A program made the position numbers and the translations under genes. The notes under the pieces are model-generated. The model had not been told where the DNA came from. It did no database searches and saw only the letters and a list, made by a program, of their open reading frames with translations. Shown here piece by piece: positions 36,201-43,569 of a stretch of DNA of 64,000 bases. Each line of letters begins with the position of its first letter. The first letter of the stretch is position 1. Where the stretch lies: assembly GCA_963773195.1 (NCBI GenBank), contig CAVZAE010000007.1, positions 124,001 through 188,000 on the forward strand, in the 5' to 3' direction. The DNA comes from CAIWHR01 sp963773195. GTDB lineage: Bacteria; Pseudomonadota; Gammaproteobacteria; Burkholderiales; Casimicrobiaceae.

Positions 36201-38180
36201 ATGGCCCTTTCACGCTATCCAAGGTATGCATTGATCGCCGCCGCTTTGGTCGCGGCGCTGGCACTCGCGATCGCATTGTTCCCTTGGCACGTCCTGCGTG
36301 GGCCGCTCGCGAGCTATGCGAGCTATCGGCTGCAGCGCGACGTCACGATCGGCGATCTTGACGTCGCCCTCGGCCGGATCACTCGCGTACAGCTTGACGA
36401 CGTGGCGATCGGAAACGCCGCTTGGTCCTCCGACCCGCGCATGGCGCAGGCGTCGCGCATGGTGCTGTTCTTCAGCGTCGGGGCGCTATTGAAGGCGGAG
36501 CCCGACTACATGCAACTCGCCGAGCCTGACGTGTTGCTCGAAAGGAACGCCGAAGGCGCTGCGAACTGGCGTTTCGATGTCGACGGCACTCCGCTGTGGC
36601 CGGCAGTCACCGCGATCGACATCGACCGCGGCATCGTCCGCTATCGCGATCCCGCGCTTCGCGCCGACCTCCGCGTGAGTCTGCAAACGCAGGCAACCGA
36701 AGGCGAGCCGTCCTCGCTGCGCTTTAGCGGTCGCGGCAAGTTGCGCGGCGAGGCCGTGGAATTGGAAGGACGAAGCCAGGGCCTGGTTGCGCTGCGGCGC
36801 GTCGGCGATCCGTACCTCCTGGTCGTCGACGCGCGGTCGGGCCGGACGGCGGTCAAGTTCGACGGTACGATCGTTCCGGGTGATCCTGAGAACGTGCGAG
36901 GGACGCTGCAGGTGCGGGGTCCCGATCTGTCGCTGCTCTATCCGATCGTACCCGCGCCGCTCCCCTGGACGCCCGCGTACAGCCTCACGGGCGAGCTCGC
37001 GCACGCCAAGGGTGCGTGGACGTTCCGGCGTTTCAAGGGGGTCGTCGGCGATAGTGATCTTTCGGGCGACGTCGAGATCAACGTGTCGACCCCGCGCGCC
37101 AAGACGACCGCCGATCTCGCGTCGGCGCGATTCAACTACAAGGATCTCGGTGGCTTCGTCGGGCTGCCTCCGGGCGAGCCGCTCTCGCATCTGCAGACGG
37201 CCGAGCAGCAGGAGGCACAGCGGCGCGCCGTCTCGTCACGCGTTCTGCCGCAAAAGCCGTTCGACATAGCGAAGCTTCGCGAGTATGACGCCGACGTGAG
37301 GTTTCACGGCACCAGCGTCAAGTGGGGCGACGTGCCCATGGACAACCTCGTCGCGCATCTCACGCTTCAGGATGGCGTGCTGCACTTCGATCCTCTCGAC
37401 TTTGGTATCGCCGATGGGCACGTCGTCAGCAACGTCGTGATGGACGTCAATCACCGACCCACACAAGCGCAGGGCCAGGTCCAGGCGCGTAACGTCGAGC
37501 TCAAGCGGATCTTTCCCCGACTGGGAGCGCCGCAGGGCTCCGCTGGACGCATCGGTGGACGCGCGCGTTTCCGAACCGAGGGCGACAGTGTTGCTCAACT
37601 GTTCGCAGCCATGGACGGCGAGGCCGCGGTGTCCATGCGAGGCGGCGAGACCAGCACGCTCGCGCTCGTCATGACGAATCTCGACCTCGCCCGCGCCGCC
37701 ACGCTGCTGCTCAAGGGCGACGAGACTGCCGAAATAAGCTGCGCTGTCGCGGCGTTGCACGCGAACGCGGGCGTCGTGCAGCCCGATCTGCTCGTAATCG
37801 ATTCAACGGCGGAGGTGATTACCGGCGAGGGGACGGTCAACTTCCGGGAAGAGCGCTACGACCTGCGGCTCAAGGGCGATTCAAAGCGAGCGAGCCTGCT
37901 GGCGCTCCGTGGTCCGATCGTCATCGGCGGCACCTTCAAGACACCCACCGTCGGGCCCGCTCTCGGTCCGCTCGCGGCGCGCGTGGGCGCGTCCGTGGGC
38001 TTGGGCGCGCTGGCACCGCCATTGGCGATCCTGCCTCTTATCGATCTCGGCGACGCCGCCGATGTCGATTGCAGAGCGGTGGATGAGGAAGCTCGTGTTC
38101 GGACCGGCACCACCGAGCGCATCGTCCGCGGACCGGGAGCCCCATCGGGCGCCAAATCCCCACGCAAAAAGCCGAGTTGA
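36201..38180 (+). CDS. AsmA-family protein
   Basis: 659 residues. One N-terminal transmembrane segment (IAAALVAALALAIALFPW), then ASYRLQRDVTIGDLDVALGRITRVQLDDVAIGNAAWSSDPRMAQA typical of AsmA/YdbH-like proteins, and a long beta-rich body with repeated VVSNVVMDVNHRPTQAQGQVQARNVELKRIFP-type strands. AsmA-like proteins are bridge-like envelope proteins tied to phospholipid transport and outer-membrane integrity. Anchored in the inner membrane with the body in the periplasm. On the plus strand, standing apart from the small minus-strand genes on either side. Confidence 0.87.
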   Translation: MALSRYPRYALIAAALVAALALAIALFPWHVLRGPLASYASYRLQRDVTIGDLDVALGRITRVQLDDVAIGNAAWSSDPRMAQASRMVLFFSVGALLKAEPDYMQLAEPDVLLERNAEGAANWRFDVDGTPLWPAVTAIDIDRGIVRYRDPALRADLRVSLQTQATEGEPSSLRFSGRGKLRGEAVELEGRSQGLVALRRVGDPYLLVVDARSGRTAVKFDGTIVPGDPENVRGTLQVRGPDLSLLYPIVPAPLPWTPAYSLTGELAHAKGAWTFRRFKGVVGDSDLSGDVEINVSTPRAKTTADLASARFNYKDLGGFVGLPPGEPLSHLQTAEQQEAQRRAVSSRVLPQKPFDIAKLREYDADVRFHGTSVKWGDVPMDNLVAHLTLQDGVLHFDPLDFGIADGHVVSNVVMDVNHRPTQAQGQVQARNVELKRIFPRLGAPQGSAGRIGGRARFRTEGDSVAQLFAAMDGEAAVSMRGGETSTLALVMTNLDLARAATLLLKGDETAEISCAVAALHANAGVVQPDLLVIDSTAEVITGEGTVNFREERYDLRLKGDSKRASLLALRGPIVIGGTFKTPTVGPALGPLAARVGASVGLGALAPPLAILPLIDLGDAADVDCRAVDEEARVRTGTTERIVRGPGAPSGAKSPRKKPS

Positions 38181-38196
38181 GAAAAGGCCACAGCCT

Positions 38197-38733
38197 CTAT
38201 TTGGCGCGCGGGTCAAGCCGCAGAAACCCGACGAAGGCGCCCAGGGATGCCAGGAGGCAAACGACGACCCCGAAGTGATAGAGGTGATAAGTCGCGCCTC
38301 CCAGTCCTCCGAAGAGTGACCAGACGAGTATCGCCGCGGTCAGAAACATCGTCACCGACCCAACGACCCAGAGTGTCCCGCTCCGGGAAGTCTTGCCCGA
38401 GTGCTCCAGGAGCATATGTCGTCGAAGGAAGTGCACGGCGCTTGTGACTTGAAACAAGGCCAGAAGCGCAACTGCCACGGACCATGATGTGGCGCCAAAA
38501 TCTCGTGCGAGGGACGGCAGCAGCGAAAAACCGAGCGCGCCCAGACTGTATTGCACGAGCATCCAGAAGCCGAGTCGGAATCGCGGCGCCCATTCATACA
38601 GATGCCCACCCCTCAGCGCTGCGAGGATGCTGGTGAGTGCCGCGAGCGTTATTGCGACAACGGCGATGGTGTCAAGCTCGATGAAATGGTCCACGTGCCT
38701 CCCAGCATTTTTGTAATTGAGGTTCCGCAACAT
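38197..38733 (-). CDS. polytopic membrane protein, 178 residues
   Basis: Five hydrophobic helices are visible: LDTIAVVAITLAALTSILAAL, FRLGFWMLVQYSLGALGFSLLPSL, SWSVAVALLALFQVTSAVHFL, TLWVVGSVTMFLTAAILVWSLF, LYHFGVVVCLLASLGAFVGFL. I recognise no named family. Inner membrane. It converges with AsmA across 16 bp. It belongs to the run of minus-strand accessory genes that I read as decayed cassettes. Confidence 0.7.
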   Translation of the reverse strand: MLRNLNYKNAGRHVDHFIELDTIAVVAITLAALTSILAALRGGHLYEWAPRFRLGFWMLVQYSLGALGFSLLPSLARDFGATSWSVAVALLALFQVTSAVHFLRRHMLLEHSGKTSRSGTLWVVGSVTMFLTAAILVWSLFGGLGGATYHLYHFGVVVCLLASLGAFVGFLRLDPRAK

Positions 38734-38793
38734 ACAGTGCGAAGGCTCCCAGCGTCATCTCGCTGACTATTGGCAGTCCGACCATGCGATGCG

Positions 38794-38964
38794 TTACCGG
38801 TCGACGTTGAACCACACTGCCCAGCCCAAGAATCCGAACAAGCCAACAACAGAGGACAGCACGAACCAGATAGGTTCACGGAAGACCAGGAAGGCGATGC
38901 CCAGACCAATGGCAGCCACAGTCGGCAACCAGGCGAAGTACGACAGACCCACTATGTCGAGCAA
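38794..38964 (-). CDS. possible small membrane protein (about 56 residues, TTG start)
   Basis: The frame is open from just after the phosphotransferase stop and ends at TAA 38794. It encodes two hydrophobic helices: GLSYFAWLPTVAAIGLGIAFLVF, a short REP turn, and WFVLSSVVGLFGFLGWAVWF, ending NVDR. No ATG is available; TTG 38964 or GTG 38952 are candidates behind an AGGCGAAAGG stretch. The helical pattern is convincing, but the start codon is not. Confidence 0.4.
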   Translation of the reverse strand: MLDIVGLSYFAWLPTVAAIGLGIAFLVFREPIWFVLSSVVGLFGFLGWAVWFNVDR

Positions 38965-38996
38965 GTCACGAATACGCTCAACGCGCCTTTCGCCTG

Positions 38997-39911
38997 CTAC
39001 TTCACTCGTCGCGCGATTCGAGCTGCTACCTTTCGGCCATGCTCGCTGAGCACTTCATCAATGACGCTCCAAGGTCGTGCTGATTCGACGGCGTTCGTTT
39101 CCGTCAAGCCGGCTGCGACGATCAACGCTTTCCACAGGGTCCACGCGCGGCCGCGAGCCCAGGTGCCGGCGTCGAGCGGAAGCATGGCACGAAACGTTGC
39201 ACGGCTTTCGCCGCCGAATAGGGTCCACGCGATAGACAAATCGCTCGCGGGGTCGCCAACCCCCGCCATTCCGAAATCGATGATAGCGCTCAAGCGGCCG
39301 TCGCATATCAAGAGATTTCCGGCGCTGACGTCGCCGTGGAGCCACACCGGGGGATGGCCCCAGCTAGATTCGAGGCCCATCTCCCAGACTTCGGTGGCTG
39401 CTTGAGTATCGAGCTTGGCGTTGAGAACGGCGATCGCTTGCCTTGTTGCAGCGTCATAGGTCATGAGCGAGCCACCGCGATGGAAGTTGTGAGGACCAGG
39501 CCGTGGTCCATCCATCGTGTCGATGCGTTGTAGGGCGATGAGGAATTCGGCGAGGTCAGTCGCAAAGTCGTTCAGATCGCCTATGCGCTCGGGCGCGGCG
39601 GTTTCTCCCTCGATCCATCGGTAGACGGACCACTTCCAAGGATAGCCTTCCGCCGCCTCTCCCATCGCCAGAGGCATCGGAATCTGAAGAGGAAGCAGCG
39701 GCGCAAGTTTCGGGAGCCACCGATGTTCCTTTTCAACCTGAGCCGCGTAGGCGGCTGCTCGTGGCAGGCGGACGATCATGTTCTCGCCCAGGCGGAAGGT
39801 TCTGTTGTCCCAACCGGCTGTCTCGACCGGCTCGATAGATAGCCGCCTCCATTGAGGGAACTGAGCCGCCACGAGACGACTTGCGAGCGCCTCGTCTAAC
39901 ACGGGTGCCAT
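38997..39911 (-). CDS. aminoglycoside phosphotransferase (APH)-fold kinase
   Basis: 304 residues. The kinase-like fold shows GWDNRTFRLGENMIVRLPR (nucleotide-binding strand with Lys/Arg region), the catalytic HGDVSAGNLLICDGRLSAIIDFGMAGVGDPASDLSIAW (Brenner motif HxDxxxxN and IDFG). This matches the APH/choline-kinase family. Many members phosphorylate other small molecules, so resistance should not be assumed. Its 5' neighbour on the same strand is a SnoaL gene, with a decayed attC between them (39923-40000), which fits a former cassette. Confidence 0.85.
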   Translation of the reverse strand: MAPVLDEALASRLVAAQFPQWRRLSIEPVETAGWDNRTFRLGENMIVRLPRAAAYAAQVEKEHRWLPKLAPLLPLQIPMPLAMGEAAEGYPWKWSVYRWIEGETAAPERIGDLNDFATDLAEFLIALQRIDTMDGPRPGPHNFHRGGSLMTYDAATRQAIAVLNAKLDTQAATEVWEMGLESSWGHPPVWLHGDVSAGNLLICDGRLSAIIDFGMAGVGDPASDLSIAWTLFGGESRATFRAMLPLDAGTWARGRAWTLWKALIVAAGLTETNAVESARPWSVIDEVLSEHGRKVAARIARRVK

Positions 39912-39922
39912 ATGGATCTTGA

Positions 39923-40000
39923 GGCCAACGAACTAACGTAAACGGCGGTCCGCGCGAAGCGCCGCCGACTGGGTGTCAATGCTGACCGAGCGATCAGGGC
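39923..40000 (-). repeat. decayed attC-like site
   Basis: The 78-bp segment runs GCCAAC, then AACTAACGTAAACGGCGGTCCGCGC, a GGC-rich loop, then TGACCGAGCGATCAGGG. The same order of blocks (R' core, L', G/C stem, L'', R'') occurs in the intact sites at 46-60 kb, but both cores are mutated. It lies exactly between the SnoaL stop and the APH start on the minus strand. Confidence 0.6.
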
Positions 40001-40362
40001 ACAGGCCGAATGTCATAGTGCGCAAACGCTCGTGCAACTTTCTGTTCCGCATCGAAGTGAAAAACCTCGGCTGCAAGGCGACCACGGGCGCCTTTGTAGT
40101 AGAGGGTAACGCTATTGGCGCCAACCAGGACGGAGATCAAATCGAAGTGCAGATCGGGAAAGGCGCTAAGCGCCTTTCGCCAGTACGCTTCGACAGCAGG
40201 CTTGCCGATGAGCGTACCCGATGGCTCACCCGCCAAAGCGACGATGTAAGGCGACGACATTTCGAAGCCATCTGCATAGTGCGACAACACCTTTTCCAGA
40301 TCGTGGGCGTTCCAGGCGGCTACCCACTCCGTGGCGAAGTGTTGGGCGAACGCGCTGTCCAT
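39994..40362 (-). CDS. SnoaL-like (NTF2-fold) protein
   Basis: 122 residues. MDSAFAQHFATEWVAAWNAHDLEKVLSHYADGFEMSSPYIVALAGEPSGTLIGKPAVEAYWRKALSAFPDLHFDLISVLV is the classic SnoaL-type NTF2 domain opening. These are small enzymes or binding proteins with varied ligands. The stop codon TGA 39994-39996 falls inside the decayed attC core, as in several cassettes further right. Cytoplasmic. Confidence 0.87.
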   Translation of the reverse strand: MDSAFAQHFATEWVAAWNAHDLEKVLSHYADGFEMSSPYIVALAGEPSGTLIGKPAVEAYWRKALSAFPDLHFDLISVLVGANSVTLYYKGARGRLAAEVFHFDAEQKVARAFAHYDIRPVP

Positions 40363-40381
40363 CGTGAATCACGACCGGAAG

Positions 40382-40849
40382 CTACTTCCGACCCAATCCT
40401 GGACGCCAGTAGCCGACGATCTCCGCAAGCGAGACCCAGTGGCTCGTCTCAACTCCGAACTTCGCCGACACTTCGCAGTCACGGTCGACCCAGGCCTGGC
40501 CGCGCCCGTGTTGAAGCTGGAAACGCGCATACGCTCGGGCTTGCGCGACTTGTCGCGGGTGATCTCCTCGATCACTGCCACATGATCGGGCCACAGGGTC
40601 AAAACGACAACATCTCCAACTTGCAACTCCTCAGGTCGAATGTTGTCACGCCAGTTGCTTCGGGGAGGCGGCCGCGAGCCGGTTTTTCTGTTCGACATAG
40701 TCTCGCGAGTACCCCTTCTTCGCAATCCACGAGACGCATCGGATCACGGGATCGCTCTCTGTTTGGGCATGCACCGGCGTTGGAACCGGAACCAGCATTC
40801 CCGCAGAAACGAGGATCGGAAGTGCGAGTCGCATGCAAGTCGGCGTCAT
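40382..40849 (-). CDS. exported CHAP/NlpC-like small protein (two frameshifts)
   Basis: Three frames join to one protein of about 155 residues. ATG 40849 (or 40834) gives a signal peptide, MRLALPILVSAGMLVPVPTPVHA, then CVSWIAKKGYSRDYVEQK. One extra A in an A-run near 40686 moves to the next frame: TGSRPPPRSNWRDNIRPEELQVGDVVVLTLWPDHVAVIEEI. A second shift near 40505 leads to GQAWVDRDCEVSAKFGVETSHWVSLAEIVGYWRPGLGRK. The Cys early and His in DHVAVIEE fit a CHAP-like papain fold, acting outside the cytoplasm. Family assignment is tentative. Confidence 0.6.
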
Positions 40850-40880
40850 GTGACAGGCCGCATAGCTCGAAGCGGGGCGG

Positions 40881-41270
40881 CTAGAACCAGAGGTCTCGAA
40901 TACATCGTCCGTCCCGTGGCAGGTCCTCCCATTTGTCCAATCCGTCGAAGTGGTCGATCGGAAGGTGAGCGATGGGTTCTGGTTCCGTCAGGCGCAGGTT
41001 CACCGCAACGCGGCGGCGGCCTCCCTTGTTCGGCTCCAATGCGCGCCAGTAGGCGACACAGCCGCACTCGGGACAGAAGTGAAACCCGAGTGAGTCTCCG
41101 CGAACGTAGACCTTGGTTGTGCCCGAGATGCGAATGCCTTCGCCCTCGTAATCGTATGCCCAGAGCACGCCATAGCGGCGACACGCCGTGCAGTTGCATG
41201 CGGTCGCCGACTCGGGCATCCCGTCGAATTGCCATTGAACGGATCCACAATGACATGAACCCCGGAGCAT
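40881..41270 (-). CDS. GFA-fold zinc protein
   Basis: 129 residues. MLRGSCHCGSVQWQFDGMPESATACNCTACRRYGVLWAYDYEGEGIRI and FHFCPECGCVAYWRALEPNKGG carry the CxC, CNCTACRR and CPEC ligands. It is closest in style to GFA proteins annotated as glutathione-dependent formaldehyde-activating enzymes with a final beta domain. Fourth of five GFA-fold genes in the window. It has no attC of its own that I can see. Confidence 0.88.
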   Translation of the reverse strand: MLRGSCHCGSVQWQFDGMPESATACNCTACRRYGVLWAYDYEGEGIRISGTTKVYVRGDSLGFHFCPECGCVAYWRALEPNKGGRRRVAVNLRLTEPEPIAHLPIDHFDGLDKWEDLPRDGRCIRDLWF

Positions 41271-41595
41271 CGTAGGTTCTCGCTTGACGTTGGCAATGGA
41301 GGCAGAGGAAAAAGCTGCAGCGAGTGCTTGGATATTGCGAGGCCCAACTAAAAGCAGGGAACCTGAGTGATGGGCAACGCAAAATCAATGGAGCCAATCC
41401 GAAGCTATGGTCCTGGAAGCGCGGCATCCCCCGTAGTGTGCCTCCGCCGGTCGTAGAGAGGCAATGCGGGCGGACGGAGGGTTGCGTACCCGGGCCAAGG
41501 CGCATGCCCTCAGCCTGCCTTCATCTCATCGGTCGGCTGCAATATTACCGAACCGGGCATATCCTTTCTCCCGGCGACGACTCTACGGGGACCAA
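41271..41595. other. intergenic stretch with no gene seen
   Basis: 325 bp between the GFA gene (start 41270) and the plus-strand reductase. No ORF with protein-like composition, RNA gene or terminator is visible. A lone GCCCAAC heptamer at 41342-41348 matches the attC core consensus but has no partner. It probably contains two divergent promoters. Confidence 0.5.
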
Positions 41596-42472
41596 GTGCA
41601 ACCACTGACAATGCTCGTCGAAACCAGACGCGGCAGGCGACTGCCGCTGCCCGCGCGGCTCGGCGCGACTGTACGGCGACCTGCGCTTGCCCCCGGCGAC
41701 TCAGCCTTGGGTCTTCAGCAACTTCGTCACCACCCTGGACGGCGTCGTTTCGCTCAACATCAAGGGACACGCCAGCGGCGGGGACATTAGCGGATTCAAC
41801 GCGCAGGACCGCATGGTCATGGGCCTGTTGCGCGCCGTAGCCGACGCCATCGTCATCGGATCGGGCACGTTGCGCGCCGACCGTCGACAGGTCTGGACAG
41901 CGGCCGCCATTTTTCCCGCCTTGTCCGGCGAATATGCACGCTTGCGCGCCGCGCTAGGGAGGCCCGCCGTACCTCTCAACGTGGTCGTCAGCGGCAGCGG
42001 TGACCTCGATCTGCGCCTTCCGATATTCGCGTCCGGCAAGGTACCCGTCTTGATCTGCACAACGCCAGCCGGCGCAAAGCATCTGCGACGACAACGGGTG
42101 TTCTCGGCGGTTGAGATCCGCACGATTCGTGGCCGAACTGGTGCGATATCCGCACGCGCCATCCTCGCCGCTGCCTGCGATGCAAGCGGTGGCCAACGCA
42201 TCCTGGTCGAAGGCGGTCCTCGATTGCTGGGCGACTTTTACGCAGAGGGCCTGGTCGACGACCAGTTCCTGACGCTCGCACCGCAAATCGCCGGTCGCGA
42301 GACCGGCGACCAACGCCTAAGTCTTGTGATGGGCCAACTGTTCGCTCCCGAGGGCAGCTTGTGGGGGCGCCTTGTCGACGCGCGGCGCGGCAGCAGTCAC
42401 CTGTTTCTGCGCTATTCGTTCGCCCGGTCGCCGGCGCGCGGATCGCGAGCGCACACAGAGCGCAGGGACTAA
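41596..42472 (+). CDS. RibD C-terminal-type reductase (one frameshift)
   Basis: The first frame opens at GTG 41596 (or ATG 41611) with QPLTMLVETRRGRRLPLPARL, and shifts near 41668 to LYGDLRLPPATQPWVFSNFVTTLDGVVSLNIKGHASGGDISGFNAQDRMVMGLLRAVADAIVIGSGTLRAD. It continues with GGQRILVEGGPRLLGDFYAEGLVDDQFLTLAPQIAGRE. This is the pyrimidine/dihydrofolate reductase (RibD_C) fold using NADPH. About 290 residues when repaired. It stands on the plus strand against the run of minus-strand genes; substrate unknown. Confidence 0.82.
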
Positions 42473-42794
42473 GCCGGGTGGGGCGCCATGTCTTCCGACC
42501 TTGCCTTACAAAAATGGGACGCCAGGCCCGATAGCTAAGGCCTCAAGTCTTCCCACGTTTCACGACTGATGAGCCAACTTCCATCAGGCTGTCGTTCGAA
42601 CACGATGAGCCAACGTTCGCGGGTTGTCGCGATCGCGCCTTTCGCTTTGTCTGTTTCTGTGCACGTCTCAACGCGTCACGCGAGCGCCATTGCGCCGATC
42701 TCCCGCAACGCCTCAACCCAGCAAGCTAGCCGACGCATCTGTATCGGATCACCGCTGCTGATTGATGACGCGCCAGGCAACCGAACGCTCTGGT
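42473..42794. other. intergenic stretch with no gene seen
   Basis: 322 bp between the plus-strand reductase and the 3' end of the minus-strand hydrolase pseudogene. Short open frames here have no recognisable content. If the hydrolase was a cassette, its attC should have been here; I do not find one. Confidence 0.5.
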
Positions 42795-43324
42795 TCACGG
42801 CCGCATATTCGCGTCCAAAAACGCGAACACATCCTGCTCCCATGTGGAGAGACCGAGATAGACGAAGTCGTGGCCCTCGGCGGGGGTGTTGCCGACGGCA
42901 GCGTAGATCTTGACACGGTTCGGCTTCCCGAGGCGCGTCATCTCCGCGGCCATCTCGTTGCCTGGCGCCACCGAGAAGTCGTTCGCGGCGTGAATGAAGA
43001 ACACTGGCGCGCTCGTGCGGCCGACAGCAGCAAGAAGCCGAGTCCGCAGCTCGGGCGAGGCTTCCCAGCTCCCAGCAGCAGCGCCAAAGACGATGGCGGC
43101 CCTCACTCCAATGTCTTGCTCGGATCGGAGGCCGGCCCGCTGCCATGATTGAACAGGACAGCGGGGAACGGTCCGCGTCCGCTAGGACGCCAAAGCAGGC
43201 CGCGCAGCGTGAGCGCGCTGCTCTGCACCAGCACCGTGTCGGGCGTACCGAGCGCCTGACCTACGGCCGGAGCCGGAAGGCCCGACGCGAGTCCGATCGC
43301 CAGTATGAGCACTTGGAAGCGCAC
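42795..43324 (-). pseudogene. dienelactone-hydrolase-like alpha/beta hydrolase with internal deletion
   Basis: The 5' part (43103-43324, GTG start) encodes a signal peptide and LVQSSALTLRGLLWRPSGRGPFPAVLFNHGSGPASDPSKTLE, then stops. The 3' part (42795-43106) encodes RAAIVFGAAAGSWEASPELRTRLLA, the Asp in PVFFIHAANDFSVAPGNEMAAEM and the His in GHDFVYLGLSTWEQDV. The middle of the family, with the nucleophile elbow GHSFGG, is absent, so about 90 codons are deleted and the reading frame is lost at the joint near 43104. An inactive remnant. It lies beside a half attC site (43351-43397). Confidence 0.75.
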
Positions 43325-43350
43325 TGTTAGATGCCCTAAAGGACCTGCCG

Positions 43351-43397
43351 GCCTAACGAACGAAGGTAACCGGCCGCCCGGCGGGGCGCCGTCGGAT
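43351..43397 (-). repeat. attC half site, R' side
   Basis: GCCTAACGAACGAAGGTAAC followed by CGGCCGCCCGGC matches the R'-L' half of the intact array sites (for instance 51626 and 54187). The other half is missing: no GTTAGGC follows before the xox-like cluster. It marks the left edge of the insertion carrying the PQQ dehydrogenase genes. Confidence 0.75.
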
Positions 43398-43569
43398 GCC
43401 GAAGCGACTTCCTTGTATTGCGATCGACCAAGGTCTAGACTTTGTAGTGTTCAGGTCGCTCGCGTCCCGCGCGTGCGGCCATCTCGCTTCGCGCCGAACA
43501 AGTCGTTGGCGTTGGCTGGCGCGCTCGCGTATCGGGCACTCCGAACAATACGTCGAAAAGGAGGAAGTC

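Noticed and set aside
38997..39911. Aminoglycoside resistance gene
   Set aside because: The APH fold is certain, but the family covers many small-molecule kinases and nothing in the sequence points to an aminoglycoside substrate.
41342..41348. GCCCAAC heptamer in the 41.3-kb gap
   Set aside because: Matches the core consensus by chance-level length only; no L boxes or second core.
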